Positions 21,561 to 33,732 of a stretch of DNA of 64,000 bases are shown in pieces. The notes under the pieces are model-generated. The model had not been told where the DNA came from and did not search any database. It worked only from the letters and a program-made list of their open reading frames with translations. Position numbers and translations under genes: made by a program. The DNA is from Dasyornis broadbenti (taxonomy: Eukaryota; Chordata; Aves; Passeriformes; Dasyornithidae). Position 1 is the first letter of the stretch, and each line of letters opens with the position of its first letter. The stretch spans positions 565,212-629,211 of the forward strand of contig VZRN01005007.1 in the NCBI GenBank assembly GCA_013397935.1, read 5' to 3'.

Positions 21561-22429
21561 GAGAGCAGGGAGCGGGGCCATCCATCAGCATGCGCCGATG
21601 GCACAGGGGAAGGAGATGCCGGCATAAATCAGGCCCTGTGCAGGAAATAAGCAGGATGGATGACAGGCAGGAGCTGGTGATCTGTTATTCCCACCGCGCC
21701 AGAAGATGCAGGAAATGTGGCTGGGTGAGTTCAGGTCTCATTCCGGCACGGGAGCGCTGGGTGGCTCCAGGTGGGATCAGCCTTCCCTGCCCTGCCAGGT
21801 CCATGGATTGGGCTGCAGAGCAGCTCCGTGCTCACCCCACATCCTGCACAGATGCTCCGAGGCTGGGGACATTCAGCCAAGGCAGAGCAGGACCAGGGGG
21901 TAGGTGTCAGTGCCGGCTGCCATCTCCATGTCCTTGAAGACCTGAGCCCAAACGGAAGCAGAGGAGGTTTTCCTTCCCTTGGACAGTGGCTGAAGGGGAT
22001 TAGGGGTCTCTCACCGGTCCTTCTGGTATCTCTGCATTGCTCTCCCTCCCTGCCAGGGTGTCCCAGCATTGCTTTGGGAATGCTGGCACTCCCCTGGAGG
22101 AGATGAGACAGGAGCTGGGCTGCTCCATAGGCTTAAGCTCATCTCTAGTGTGCAATTCCCTAATTTTGGGCTCAATTTCTCTGGTTATTCTCCAGACCTC
22201 CCCAGCAGTTCCTGGTGCCACTCTGACTTCAAAGGGAAATGAGACCTTACACGTTTAATTGAGGCAAATTTCCTCCCTGTTGTCGGGTCAGCGAGGGGGG
22301 ATTAATGGGGGCCAAGGCTCAGCCCTCTGGGGACACCCAAACATTTCAACACATGGGGCAACCCTGGAAGGTGAAAAACAGGCGATGGGGAGCTGGAGGT
22401 GACCGGGGCTGATCAGGAGCAGCTGAGAC
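21561..22429. other. Single-copy non-coding stretch
   Basis: No element recognised. Short open frames on both strands only. Confidence 0.45.
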
Positions 22430-22580
22430 ACATAAATCTCTCCAGCCATCAAGAGATGCAGCCTCCCCCCACCTCTTTATTTAGGCTGTGTTTTTTAAAT
22501 ATAACCTGAAGCAATTAAGCTCTTTCATCAGATGTCCTGCCTTCAATTTACCTCCTGCTTAGCGATATCACCGGGAAAGG
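22430..22580. promoter_or_regulatory. Candidate conserved non-coding element
   Basis: AT-rich block with CTCTTTATTTAGG, TTTTTTAAATATAACC, GCAATTAAGC and TTCAATTTACC words, flanked on the right by GC-rich DNA. No repeat family matches. Appearance-based call only. Confidence 0.25.
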
Positions 22581-23419
22581 AAGGACGTGGGAGGCTCCTG
22601 CAGCCCTGCACGCGATGTGGGCAGAGACAGCTCAGGTGAGTCCTGCTGGCCTGCTCCATCCCTGCAGCTCCATCACCTCCAGCAGCAGCCTCGCCCCAGG
22701 GTCACCTCTCAGGAGGGCAGCACGGCTGGTGGGGAGCAGCTTGGGTGCCTCAGACACTGTGGCCCCCATCTTCCCTCCCCTTCCTGGTGCCTGTCCATGC
22801 CATTCCCGGGGGATGAAGAAGAGGCTAAGCGGGGAGGGACGATGTGTCGGTGTGGCTGCGACGGGGAGCTCCAGCTCGGGAGGAAGGGGGAGCACCACAG
22901 CCCTGCGAGCTCCTGCCGCGCTCGGCCCTTCCCCCTGCACCGACGCAGAGCCTGTGACAGATTGTGCCTCACCCAGCAAAGACGCGAGACGGGGTTTGTT
23001 TGGACAGTTTTAGGGTCACTGCCAGGCTCCCGGAGATCCAGCTGCTGTCAGCAGCCGGCGACGCAGCCCCGCGGGGACCCGACCTCTGCTCTTCCAGGTC
23101 CCACCCCGGGGCCGCGGTGCTGACACCTCCCTCCTGCTTTGGGGAGGAATTTCGCAGGGGTTTGGCCCCACCGACCCTCCCCAGCCCCGCAGGTCTCCTG
23201 CTGACAGCGCTGGGATGCAGCCGGTCCCAGCAGCCATCCCTGCTCCTCACTCCTGCCGTGCCCAAAGCAGAGGGGACAATCCAGCCCCAGTGTGATTTGG
23301 GGTCGCCCTAAAGGAGTTGGGATCCCAGAGAATCACTGCCTGCCCTCATAAAGGCAGCGAGTCTGACTCTTGTGAGCGAGCCCGAGCAGGACGCGGTGCC
23401 ATTGCGGTGCCAGCCCCGT
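22581..23419. other. GC-rich non-coding stretch
   Basis: Overlapping open frames occur on both strands (up to 178 codons) with no recognisable domain. CpG density rises toward the right end. Confidence 0.5.
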
Positions 23420-23446
23420 GGGGAGTGCGGGCGGGGGGCGCAGGGG
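23420..23446 (+). other. Predicted G-quadruplex in a CpG cluster
   Basis: Four G runs (23420-23423, 23429-23431, 23433-23438, 23443-23446) are joined by loops of 5, 1 and 4 bases. CpG dinucleotides are frequent from 23370 to 23460. The combination is common at unmethylated GC-rich promoters, but no gene can be attached to it. Confidence 0.6.
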
Positions 23447-24451
23447 CCGAGCTCTGCAGGCAAAGCCCCCCCGCCCTTGTTGGAGTGCTCAGTCCCTGCT
23501 GCGAGGCTGAAGCCCACGAACATTAACCCTGAGGCTGTAAAACCTGACTCGGTGTTTAACAGCCACACGGCGAACCACAGCGAGCCGAAAAACTGCGCGG
23601 AAATTCCCAAGCCAAGGACTGCGGCTGGAATTAATTAGTTCTTGCTCTGACAACTTTTTCTGGTGCCACCAGGTGGTAACAACGTGCAGGAACCGGCTGT
23701 CCCCTAATGCCACCCGGCCCGGACAGCTGCTCTTAGGCACTGGTGTGTGGAAAGAAATTCCTCGTCCCTTGGGACATCGATCTCCAGGGAGCAGTGGTGG
23801 AGCATAAATCCTCCCTTGAGTGTTTTATGGCGATGGGGAACTGCTTTTGAGGGATGGAGGGATCTTTGCTGCTACCAAATGTCAATTTTCTCCAAAGGCT
23901 CTTGGAGAACAAGAACTTTGCATGAGCCGTGCACACAGCTATGCAGCGTGGAAGCCTCGGTGGTCCTGGCTTGACCCACCACTGCTCTGATGGAGCCGTG
24001 TCGCGATTGTGACTGTCCCCAAAACAGGGCACCCACAGCACACCACGGCTGGAGGACCTGGGACATGGCGGGTTTTCCTGGCGAAACCCCGAGCCTGGTC
24101 CCCCAAGCAGGGGAGGGAGGAGAAGGCTGGAGAGGGGAAGGGCAGCGATGACCTCAGCGCTAAACACTCCACGATAAAGGTTCTTTCTGGGCTTTTCCCG
24201 AGCCCTGATTGCCCCCGTGAGAGCGGAGTCGCACAGGGCACTTTTCATCCGCTCATCCTGCCCGCCCCGCTCCGCTCCACCTCCCACCGTCCTGCCTTTG
24301 CTTCTTCAAGGTGCGAGAAAGTGAAAATCCTTTGATGCCAGGACGTGACAGAGACTTTTTTTCTGCCCCCAAAATAAAGGATACAATTTTCTAAGCATCT
24401 CCTCTCCTCCTGGGTCCCTCCCACCTTCCCCATCCCTCGCTCCCTGCTCCT
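23447..24451. other. Single-copy non-coding stretch
   Basis: No gene or repeat recognised between the two G-quadruplex candidates. AATAAAGG at 24373-24380 is a lone poly(A)-signal-like word. Confidence 0.45.
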
Positions 24452-24471
24452 CCCGCCCCCGCCCCCTGCCC
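24452..24471 (-). other. Predicted G-quadruplex / Sp1-like GC boxes, minus strand
   Basis: The plus strand has C runs at 24452-24454, 24456-24460, 24462-24466 and 24469-24471 with spacers of 1, 1 and 2 bases, so the minus strand fits a tight, stable quadruplex. The same bases contain overlapping GGGCGGGG-type GC boxes. The next bases, CCAG|GTGAAC at 24470 onward, look like a weak splice donor. Confidence 0.7.
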
Positions 24472-24476
24472 AGGTG

Positions 24477-26739
24477 AACTCCTGGGCAGAGCCGGTTGTC
24501 ATCTTTTCAACACCTCGTTTTTCCCTCGCTCCGAGTGTGCAGGGAGCGGCTCTTACTGTTTACTCACCTCCGGCTGCGGGGCGGGAGGTGAAACAATCCC
24601 GGCTTTCATTCCGTGGAGGGGATCGGGAGATAGACCAGCCCCGGCCATGGTGGTACCCACCACAGCGCCTGGGATGGCCAAGCTGCTCCTCTCCAGGAAT
24701 CCCCACGCTCCCCCTGTGCCAGGATACAGCTCCTGCCTCTGGGATGGCTCCTCCTCTGCAGGGAAATGCCCAGCCTGGCCGATGGCTCGAGGTGGATCTT
24801 GGACAGCACTGGCCCATGGCCACTAGCACATTCCTGGGCATCTCCCCACCATGGAGGGTCCATCCCTGGTATCCCATGGCGGTGCTGGTTGCAAGCTGAG
24901 GTTGCCAAGACTGGTGCAGGAGCTTCCTGTGCTATTCTGTGATTTATTAAAGGCTGAGCCCATCCCAGCCATCCCGAGCTCACCAGGGCCAGCTGCAGTG
25001 TATCAGAGCCTTCGAGCTGGTGACTGGAAAGGAAAACTCTCCCATCCCTCTCCTAGTGTAGCAGGATTGTCTCCATCCAAGGATTTCTCCCGGGCTCTGT
25101 CCTCTGGGAGTTTCACAGCCACGTGTTTGCAAGGCTGCCCAGATGGAGTGTCCCCAGTGCCAGCAGACATGGCACGTCCCTGTGTGTGCAGGGCACATGG
25201 CTCACATCCAGCCGGTGCCTTCTGCTGGTCCTGAGCCCAGGAACGTGTCCATCCCCATGTCCTTGGTGTGCCCTGAGCCCCGCTGAGCACTGCACCACTC
25301 ATGCAGTGGGTGCCTGAACAGCCTGATCAGCTCCGCTGCACAAACTGCTGGGACTGGGGCCTCCCTGCAGCCTTCCTGCAGCACACAGGGTTGGTGTGGG
25401 GCAGCTGGAGGCTGAGATCCCCGAGGACCTTCCCACAGGGACATCACCTTGCTCCAGAGCGTGGAGCCACCTGCAGCAGTGGGCACTGCCAGGAGCTCAG
25501 GGTTGCCCGGGGCAGTGGTGGAGAGGAGATGGAGCAGACTCAGGGAATCAGGTCTCCATGCCAGACCCCTCCAGGAGTGACCTGAGAGCACCCACGGCCC
25601 TGCAGTGGGTGCTGAGCATCACCCCTGTGCCCTCCCAGGCCCCACAGACAGGAACGGGCTGGTTCTGGTTCGGCTGCAGCTGCAGCTCCTTTATTCATTT
25701 ATCATCAAAGTCCCATCTCTGAGATGTGACAGAAAACACACAGATGAGGGAAAGAAGTAAAGTTTGCTGAGCAGGGTGGGATTTCTGTGCTGCTTGGGGG
25801 ACTGTGTCCTACTTTCTGGTGTTTCTTTCCCTCTCTGACAATACTCCAAGGGCAAAGCCTCAGAGGACCCCCAGCCCTTGACCTTCTTCGTCAGGCAGAG
25901 CTGCTCAGACGCAGCCTCCCCGATGGACCCCGGCTGGCGTCGGAATCAAGGATGTTGATTGCATTCAGATTCTAATTTACTCAACTTGCTACTAGGAAGT
26001 CATCAGAAAAGATGGTTTAAAATCATTCAGGGAAAACTCAGAGCATAAAATTTTAATTGCCACCTTGTGAAATGAGGTTCTCCCGGGCTGGCCAAGCCTG
26101 GCTGCTGTGCCGGGGTGGATGGAAATGTTCCTCACCAGCTCTCTTGCCGTGGGCAGGAAGGTGGAGATGGGGACAATCAGCTGCTGTAGCTGCTGTAGGA
26201 TTTGATCCCTACAAGCAGTGTAGGGAAAATACTTTGCTGGACACCAGCAGCAGCCTTGGGTCAGGCACTCTGGGCACTCTGCTCTCATCAGCATCCAAAC
26301 TTTCACCCCTTTAGCAAGACCCTTCTGACCTCTGTAAAAGCTGCCACCTCCACCTCTGGAGCAGGATTGCATTATTCATGATAACCTGGTTAAGAGAATA
26401 ATTCCTGGTTTTGACTCAAAGTTTCCCATGAACAGCCTTCTGTTTTGCTGCTGTGATTCAAAACAGAGAATAAAAGACCTGAGTAGGTAGGTGCCGATCC
26501 TGAGCCTTGGCACTATGGAATGCTGGCTCTCCCCAGGCACACACTCCAGCCATGGAGCCCTCTGGGGTTTGTGTTTGAACAAACTCGTGCAAATCCGTCC
26601 CACATAACTTGTGAAAATCTCCTTAATCCTCTCTGGCCCCCCTCAGGTGCTGAGGGAACAGGGCAGGTGAGGACGGATGGTCCCAGCACAGGCACGGCCT
26701 CACTCCTCTGCAGAACATCATGAGTTTGCGACTAGAAAC
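24477..26739. other. Single-copy non-coding stretch
   Basis: No gene, CR1 or tandem repeat recognised. TTTATTCATTTATC at 25689-25702 gives a minus-strand AATAAA, but the frame upstream has no recognisable product. Multiple overlapping frames occur on both strands. Confidence 0.5.
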
Positions 26740-26779
26740 AGGAAAATGCCTCTGTCTTCCCCCTTATCCTCCCTCTGAG

Positions 26780-27250
26780 CAGGCTCCTGGCCTTACACAA
26801 TTATTTATGTGCTGGGAGAGGCAAATCAAAGATCGTTAAGGCGAGTCCAGCAGCGGAGAGCGGGATCTGCTGCCGGAGCGGGGCTTTGCCGGGCGATCCG
26901 AGCCCACTCCTTAGGCACCCCCCTCACCTGCCAGGGTCTGCAGGAGTCTCTGAACCCACAGATCAATAAAGCCACACTCGGGCTGGAGTGCGAGTGTGCC
27001 CAGGACAGCATCGATCCCTCGTCACCGCAGAGAGCAGAGTCTGTAATGGGCTGGGATGAGCCGGGGCTGACGGATCCTCGAGCAGCCGGAGATCAATAGC
27101 TTTCATAAAGCAGACTGAAAAATAGGGGAGAGGCCTAATGGCACCGGAGTGCTGGGCTACACTTACACAAGAAAAACAATTTGAGGAGGACCAAATAGCA
27201 GCATTGATCATACCACTATTTCCCCATTTTTGTCTTTCTTTGGGAAACTT
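26780..27250. promoter_or_regulatory. Candidate conserved non-coding block
   Basis: Two AT-richer segments, 26785-26845 (ACAATTATTTATGTGC and a TCF-like AAATCAAAGATCG at 26822-26834) and 27090-27240 (GATCAATAGC, TTTCATAAAG, AAACAATTTG), flank a CpG-containing middle. No repeat is present. The TCF-like site is seen directly; the regulatory role is inferred. Confidence 0.25.
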
Positions 27251-28327
27251 CTTGGCTAGCTCCAGACACCACAAACCTTTATTGGAGCCCTGGTGCAAGC
27301 AGAGGCGGCACATGGCATTGCTGCTCTTTGCATTCCCGGTGTGTTTGGGTTTGATTAGGAAAACTCCCTGGGCAGGTCCCCTCTCCCCTCCCTGCACTGT
27401 CAAACCTTTGGACTGGAGGGAGAAAGGAGCATCTCCTGCACACGGGGAGAGAGGCAGAGGGGCTCTGCTCTTGTTTTACCCTGGTCCGCTGCCCATCCTG
27501 CCCCGTGCCCACACCATGGCCCTCGCCCTCACTGGCAGAACTGGTGGGAGATTCAGGGCTGAGCACCCTGCAGAGGGTCCCTCCAGAGTGCAGAGGGTTC
27601 TCCATCCCTGGCAGGGAGCCGAGGGCAGCCAGAGCTGCCCCAGTGGCACCGCTGTGGTCACAGGACACGGCCCCGCAGCAGCTCAGGGGGAGAGTTATGT
27701 GCTCAGGCTTAACTCTGTGCTGTTCTTGGCAGCACCTGAGCAGATGATTTAACTTGGAATACACCTGCCTCATTTATTAATTTTTTAGAGGTCTGTTCTG
27801 CAGTTGTGGATAAGTTCTGCCAAACAATGCTGGGCTGGGGTTTTCTGTGGGATGCACCAAGCACTGCCTGAAACCTGGGGCCATAGAAGAGTCTGTGGGG
27901 ACTGTGTTCAGCTGTCACGGACTTAATAAAGTTTATTGAGTCTAAGAGCCTTTAGAGTCTGTCTGATCCTTCATCAGGGCTTACAACTAAAGTGCCAGGG
28001 AAAATAAATTTGCTGCTCAGGGGAAGGTGGTGAAATCACCGTGGATGCCAGGGCAAGGCTGGCAGGAGGGCTGGGCAGAGAGGAAGTGACCACAAGAGCC
28101 AGGGAATCTCAGCTTTGAAAGGAACAATTTGCAGAAACTGCCACAGAAGTTACTGTAAGGTCTGTAAGGAGAAAGCAGAACGCAGTGGTGGGATAAAGCA
28201 GTTCAGAAGAGATTTATCTGCCGTGTAAGGAAGAATTGTGGCAAGATTTGTTCAAAGGCAGTACCAGAGAGATGCCCTGAGACTGAGGCGGTGGAAAACC
28301 CTGGGAGGCTTCAACAAGAGAAGAGAT
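27251..28327. other. Single-copy non-coding stretch
   Basis: No gene recognised. The right half (27900-28320) is purine-rich on the plus strand and runs into a CR1 copy. It could be an unrecognised old repeat, but I cannot assign a family. Confidence 0.45.
27925..27937. terminator. Back-to-back poly(A) signals on both strands
   Basis: AATAAA at 27925-27930 is followed after one base by TTTATT at 27932-27937, so both strands carry a canonical poly(A) hexamer inside 13 bases. This could serve convergent transcripts, or it may be a chance AT-rich palindrome. No 3' exon is identified on either side. Confidence 0.3.
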
Positions 28328-28600
28328 CATGGAACCATAGAATCCTAGGATGGGTTGGAAGGAACCTTAAAGCCCATCTCATTCCATCCCCTGCCACAGG
28401 CAGGGACACCTTCCACTATCCCAGGCTGCTCCAAGCCCCGTCCAACCTGGCCTTGGACTTCCAGAGATGTGGCAGCCACAGCTTCCCTGGGCAACATTTG
28501 TCAGGGTTTTACCACCCTTATTTTAAAAATATATCCATTCTAACTGGACTCTCAGTTTAAACTCACCACCCCTTGTGCTATCAGATCTTTCCCTATAATG
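28328..28600 (-). mobile_element. CR1 LINE 3' fragment
   Basis: On the plus strand it starts with the reversed tail CATGGAACCATAGAATCC, then GGTTGGAAGGAACCTTAAAG, CACAGGCAGGGACACCTTCC, GGCTGCTCCAAGCCCCGTCC, GGACTTCCAGAGATGTGGCA, and ends near CCTTGTGCTATCAGATC. About 270 bases, 5'-truncated, no coding region. Confidence 0.95.
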
Positions 28601-31600
28601 GCTGAGAATGACAAAAGGAGATATTGATGATGGACAAACCCAACTCTCACCCTGCCTGCAGCCTCACGTGGTGTTTCCCTGGCCCTGGGGCTCTGTGCTG
28701 GTGTTTTGGGGGCTGCATAGCTGCCCTGGGGCACCGCTCCCAGAATCCTGAGGCAGGAGGGCACCGGCAAAGCTCTCCAGAGCCAACTTCTGCATCAGCC
28801 TCCTCACAGCAGATCTGTCAAGCTGGAGCAATCCTGGGAGAAGTTCAATCCTTGGAGACTGAAAATAACCCAGGCAAAAAACCTTGTGAAATGTCTCCTC
28901 TCCATCACTTCAATCCCATCCACTCCACAGAGCCATAGGGAAAGAGGGCCCATCTGTTTGGAATTTGCTTTGAAAAGGAAAACCAATCTTCTGGGACAGC
29001 ATCTCCCAGCGCCTGCTCCTCATCCGCTGATCTCTACAACCTTGGCACATGGAGCATCTCGGCAACGATTTTTCAGCACACCCGAGTGCAGGAGAGAGCC
29101 TGATTTACAATTATCCTTCAGTTACAAAGGTAATTTTAACTGGGATTAGCTGATCCTGTAAAGTAATTGAAGCCAGGAGGTCTGGGGCTGCTGCGCTGTT
29201 ATTATCACCAGATGCCATCAGAGAAACAAAGGGTGAGGGCTGTCTCCAAAAGTGCTTCTCAAAACCTTCCAATTCCATCTCTCCAGGTATGAAGGGAGGG
29301 CGAAATCTGACAGGCAGGGAGAAGGGGAGAGGAGTGTAGGGATGAATGAGCAGCGATCCTAAATGGATCAGGACGGACAAAGGGAAGGTCAGGGAGGCGG
29401 TGAGGAAAAGGGCTGCTCGTGGGCTGAACTCCTGCCCAGGGACCTCTCTCCAGCCTGTCTGTGGTCAGGGAAGGGCTGTCACTTCCAGAAGGACAGCACT
29501 CATTATTCCTGCTTTTAGATAAAGAAACCATCCTGCAATCAAACAAAGGAACCCCCACCTACCCTCACCCTCTTGGGATACTTTGATACATTCGCAAATG
29601 CCGCAGCTGCATTTGGGGTCACCAGCCCAGCTGGCACCCCTGGCCCTTGCTGCCAACTCTTCCCAAATCAGAGAGCCCTCGGTGGCTCTCAGGACATCGG
29701 TGCTGCTGTCCCAGCTCTGCTGACCCGGCACCGGCCCCAGCGTGACCCCACAGAGAGCACCAGGTTGTACAGGACTTGGCTTAATTGCTTGTAGGGTTTT
29801 TGGCTCTGCCGAGAAATCACCAGATCCCGCAGCTGGTGGTTGGGGGGAAGCAGGAGCACAGGCAGGAGTGTGGGGAGCACACAGGGAAGGGCTGGGTGCC
29901 TCAGCCTCACCCTGCAGCACCCCTGGGCACAGCAGGGTCTGGCAGAGCAATCCCAGGCACAAGGGACCCTCCAGCCTGGCAGAGCCATCCCGGGGCACAT
30001 CCCAGGACCCATGGGAACATCCAGCTGGAGCAGCCGGGTTCTCTGCCAGGGGCTGGACTGGCACCTGCTGCTTTGGTTGCCCAAATTGCCCCGCTGTGGC
30101 ACCTCCTGGGTGGCATCGCTGCCACACCTCAGGGTGGTTTAGTTCAAGTGCCTTTGGCTGCCAGACACCCCCAGCGCAAAGTGGGACCAAGGCACTGCTC
30201 TCACTAGAAACAGTCCAAGGCGTGTTCAACTGAAATATTTCTGCTTGTTCAATAACACAAATGTAGTTTTAGGACAGTTCAAGTGCAATTAAAGCTGTCA
30301 CATCACAAACGTGGGGGACAATCCTGTTTAATCAGATTACAGCAATTCCCCCACAGGACCAGATCTGATCCTAAACTACATGTCAAGGTCCCTTCAACTC
30401 CACACCGGAGGGAGAAAAACCCCAAACACAATCAGGAAGAAAGCACAATAAAAAGGAATTGCTTCTGCTGGGATTGCAACCAGCAGCAATCACTGTGATT
30501 TGCACTAATCAAGGCCAGCCCGGCCCCGTCTGCTGGAATTATCTCTCCCACTAATCCCCAATGTGTTTCCTATTTGGGCTCTTCTGGGCTTCCCTGTGGA
30601 GCAGCCTGGGTGAGCCCATGGTGGGACTGGCAGGGCTGGAGCTCTCCTTCCCAGAAGAACACCTGGGACCTCTCCGCTGGCACTGGCGCTCCGGAGAAGA
30701 GTGTCAGGGACTGTCACCTCTGGGGGCCACCACATCCCAAGAACAGGAGCATCCCAGCCCCTAAATGGTTCAGCTCCCTGTGGCTCCCAGAGCTTCTGGT
30801 CTCTTTTTTAAGGTCAGAGCAGGGAACTGTGTCCCCCTCAGAGAACTGGAGGCAGAGGGTGGCTGAGACACAATCAGGAACCTTCTCCAGAAGCACAGGG
30901 AAAGGAGCAGGACCACCCTGAGGTGTCCTGTCATCCTCATCTTTAACCAGGGTCAGAGGCAACAAGGGACTGTACAGGTAAACCTTGATGGTAGTTTGGT
31001 TCTTCATAAAAACTAATTTGTTTCTGGCACAAAACTATTTGTCATGGAAAAAGAAAAAAGTGAAAAAGGAAAAAGAAAAACAGGAATGTTCCTGAATGAC
31101 AAAGGAAAGGCATTTTCTGCTGCTCCACCAGCAGCACTGCTCTGCCTTCTCACCCCTCCGGCTCTGCTGTGCCCATTAGGAAAACACGTCAGTGTTCTCA
31201 GCACCATCTCCACGACTGGGGCAGCATCACAGTGGGAACATGGGTGTCCCCATAGTGGCATGGGTGACAGGCTTGGTGGGTGTGCCCTTGGCACGGCCTG
31301 GTCTGGCTGATGTGCCCCCCACATCCCTCGGTGCAGCTCCACTGGCTCCCCGGGAAGCCCCTGCATTCCCACCCCTGCCATCCATCCTTACACTGCTGTT
31401 TATCTGGCCCAAACACGGGCTGGCAGTTTGAATTTGCATTATTCACTGTTTGTTATTCTTTACCCTGAGCAGCCTCAGCCAGCGGCTGAGGGGGCACAAA
31501 CCCCACAGTGGCCTTGGGGCACAGCTGGGCCTGCTGGTCACGAGCCTCACCTGGGGGTCTGGGGGGGGCTTCACCTGGGGGCCGTGCTCTGGGACAGCCC

Positions 31601-31842
31601 CAGGCAGCCCCGAGTGACACATGGCAGAGCCAGGGCTGGAGTGAGCAGCTGTGGTGACTTGTGTGTAGCCAGAGCAAAGTGTGAGTCCATCACAGACATC
31701 AGGAGGGATCACCAGGCACTGGGACAGCTGGGACAGGTACCAGGAGGTGTGGGAGAAGGATTGGTGACATCTGTGGGAGCAGGAGGGGTGGTGCCAATGG
31801 GAGCAGTCATTGCTCTGGGCTCGGTGACAAGGTGGGCACGGG
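28601..31842. other. Single-copy non-coding stretch
   Basis: No interspersed repeat or gene recognised. 31044-31086 is nearly pure purine (GAAAAAG units). A small inverted repeat TGCTGG/CCAGCA with an 8-base loop sits at 30467-30486. G runs at 31551-31583 could form a quadruplex with one 8-base loop. Minus-strand frame 29465-30229 (254 codons) overlaps plus-strand frames of similar quality and has no domain. Confidence 0.5.
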
Positions 31843-31906
31843 TCACAGGTTGGATTCGATAACCTGGGAGATCTTTTCTGAACTCAGTGATTCTGGGATT
31901 CTGTAA
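31843..31906 (+). mobile_element. CR1 LINE extreme 3' end
   Basis: Recognised from GGTTGGATTCGATAACCTGG, GAGATCTTTTCTGAACTCAG and the octamer tail GATTCTGGGATTCTG. This ending (GGTTGGACTCGATGACC-type) is a different CR1 subtype from the GGGCTTTAAGGTCC-type copies elsewhere in the window. Confidence 0.85.
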
Positions 31907-32379
31907 CTGGTCCAAAAAGGGCCCTGCACAGTTTAGAGGGACTCCAGGTGTGTCCTGGCTTGTGTTCATTTGACCCAGGGGGTTTGGCTCCCTGTTGGCC
32001 AGTGGGGCCAGGTAATGAGCCCATTGCCAACTCTGAAATAACCCAAACTCTCACTTTACCAAGAGGCTGCACATCCCACTCAGACCTCAAATCCAGGAGC
32101 TCCAACACAGCATGAGCTGGAGCCAGGAGCAGGCTCCCTGCAAAAGATAAATCTCCCCACAGCATCCCTGTGTCCCAGGGGAGGCAGTGTCAGGACAAGT
32201 GACTTTTCCTTTTTCCATGGAAAGCTGGCAGGTACAGGGCCCACCAGCATGGAGAGCTCTCCAAGGACACTCAGTGCATCCAGTACAACCCTTTGCCAAA
32301 AAAAAAAATGAATCAGGTAAGCCCAATCTGAGATGAACTGAAGGGAAGGGTGATTCATTCACCGGCGGAGTGTGAGTGA
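31907..32379. other. Single-copy non-coding stretch
   Basis: Nothing recognisable except an A run at 32298-32308. Confidence 0.45.
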
Positions 32380-33190
32380 TGTCCACAGCCAAATTCTCTG
32401 AGTAAACTCTCCATCATGGATTATTCATTCATCTCAGCTGCTTATGAGGAAAGAGCAGAAAGCTGAAAATGTTCCAGTGCCAATTATTTATTGAAGGGAC
32501 GTTCTCCTTGGCAGGCTCAGAACAGTCAAGCACGATGTTTATCCTGTTTTCCTTGGGACAGGCTGGATCGGCAGAAATGGGGAAAATCTCTGCCGGTGTT
32601 CAGGCTGAATTTCCCTGTGTTGAGCTTCATCACCTTTATTCATAGCTCCACATTTTTGAGCCATTCTGGACAATATTTCTTCTTTTTCAGTGTTTACACC
32701 CTTCGAATATTCCTAGACGGCCTTTATATTCCCCATTAGTCTTCTCCTGTCCTGGCTGTATTTCCTTATTTTAATCTTTCCCCATCATCAGTCCCTCCTG
32801 CCCCTTCATCATCTGTGCCTCTCTTCCCTGAATTCCCTCTGATTTGTCGACATCACTCTTGTTTATGATTCCGAGATCTCATTTAGCATTTGATTTCTGC
32901 CAAAAATAAAATTGAGCTTGATTGTTTTCGCTGATGACTGAAGGAGACATGAATTGTTGCTTGGAAAACAGTCCTTGAGGCAGCAATATGTGAGGGAGGG
33001 GAAAGCAAGGCAGCTCCATCAGGCAGACAAACACCCAGATGATGTCGGCTCCGGCTCGATTGGATCTCGGGAGCTGGGACGTGCTGACAGTAATAGCCCC
33101 CACTATTGGAGTGTTTAGCTTTTAAACAGAAATGGGAGTTATAACTCAAGCCCTGGCGTAAATCACCGGGCCAGGAAAATCTCCCAGGCA
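32380..33190. promoter_or_regulatory. Candidate conserved non-coding block
   Basis: About 800 bases of lower-GC, repeat-free sequence, with CCAATTATTTATTGAAGGG near 32481 and AATTGTTGC, GATTTCTGCC and CACTATTGGAG words further right. It contains no long open frame and no repeat. By appearance it is one of the stronger regulatory candidates, but no motif is diagnostic. Confidence 0.25.
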
Positions 33191-33520
33191 CAGGCCTGCA
33201 CAATAAACTGGGCTGAAATTCCTTGTCCTTGAGGAATGGGGCAAAATTGCAGCTTCCTTTGTATGGGAAACTGCTGGGAGAATTGAGTTGGATCCAGTAG
33301 TTTGGTCACTGAGACCTTCGGCTGGTAAAGTCACAATGATTTTTGAAGGGAATGTCTGGATTGCCACTGGGTCGGAAAAGAGAACGGCAAAGGGCAAAGT
33401 GAGACTGCAGAAGGATCTTCATCCAAGGAAAGAGATCCAGCCTGGCCGCCCCGAGAGCAGCACTGGGACCAGCACTCACTGCCCACACCTCTCAGGGCTG
33501 TCCATGGGCAGGTGTCTGCC
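33191..33520. other. Single-copy non-coding stretch before the 66-bp array
   Basis: No gene or repeat. A plus-strand frame begins at 33288 and runs into the minisatellite; the part before the array has no recognisable domain. Confidence 0.45.
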
Positions 33521-33732
33521 TACACCTGTACCTGCATCTACACCTGAATCTGCATCTACACCTGAACCTGTACCTGAACCTGCGTCTACACCTGTACCTG
33601 CATCTACACCTGAATCTGCATCTACACCTGAACCTGTACCTGAACCTGCGTCTACACCTGTACCTGCATCTACACCTGAACCTGCATCTGCATCTACACC
33701 TGAACCTGCATCTGCACCTGCACCTGCACCTT
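33521..33732 (+). repeat. 66-bp higher-order minisatellite built from ACCTGN hexamers
   Basis: Two near-identical 66-base units (33521-33586 and 33587-33652) are followed by a rearranged third copy ending in pure CACCTG hexamers. Each unit is made of 18+18+30 bases of six-base words such as TACACC, TGTACC and TGCATC. Because 66 is a multiple of three and the words lack stop triplets, it is open in at least one plus frame (a 22-residue Thr/Pro/Ala/Ser/Glu unit) and two minus frames. There is no sign that it is a translated repeat. Confidence 0.95.

Noticed and set aside
27900..28327. Possible retroviral LTR because of poly(A) signal and single-copy flanks
   Set aside because: No TG...CA ends, target-site duplication, primer-binding site or coding remnant could be found.
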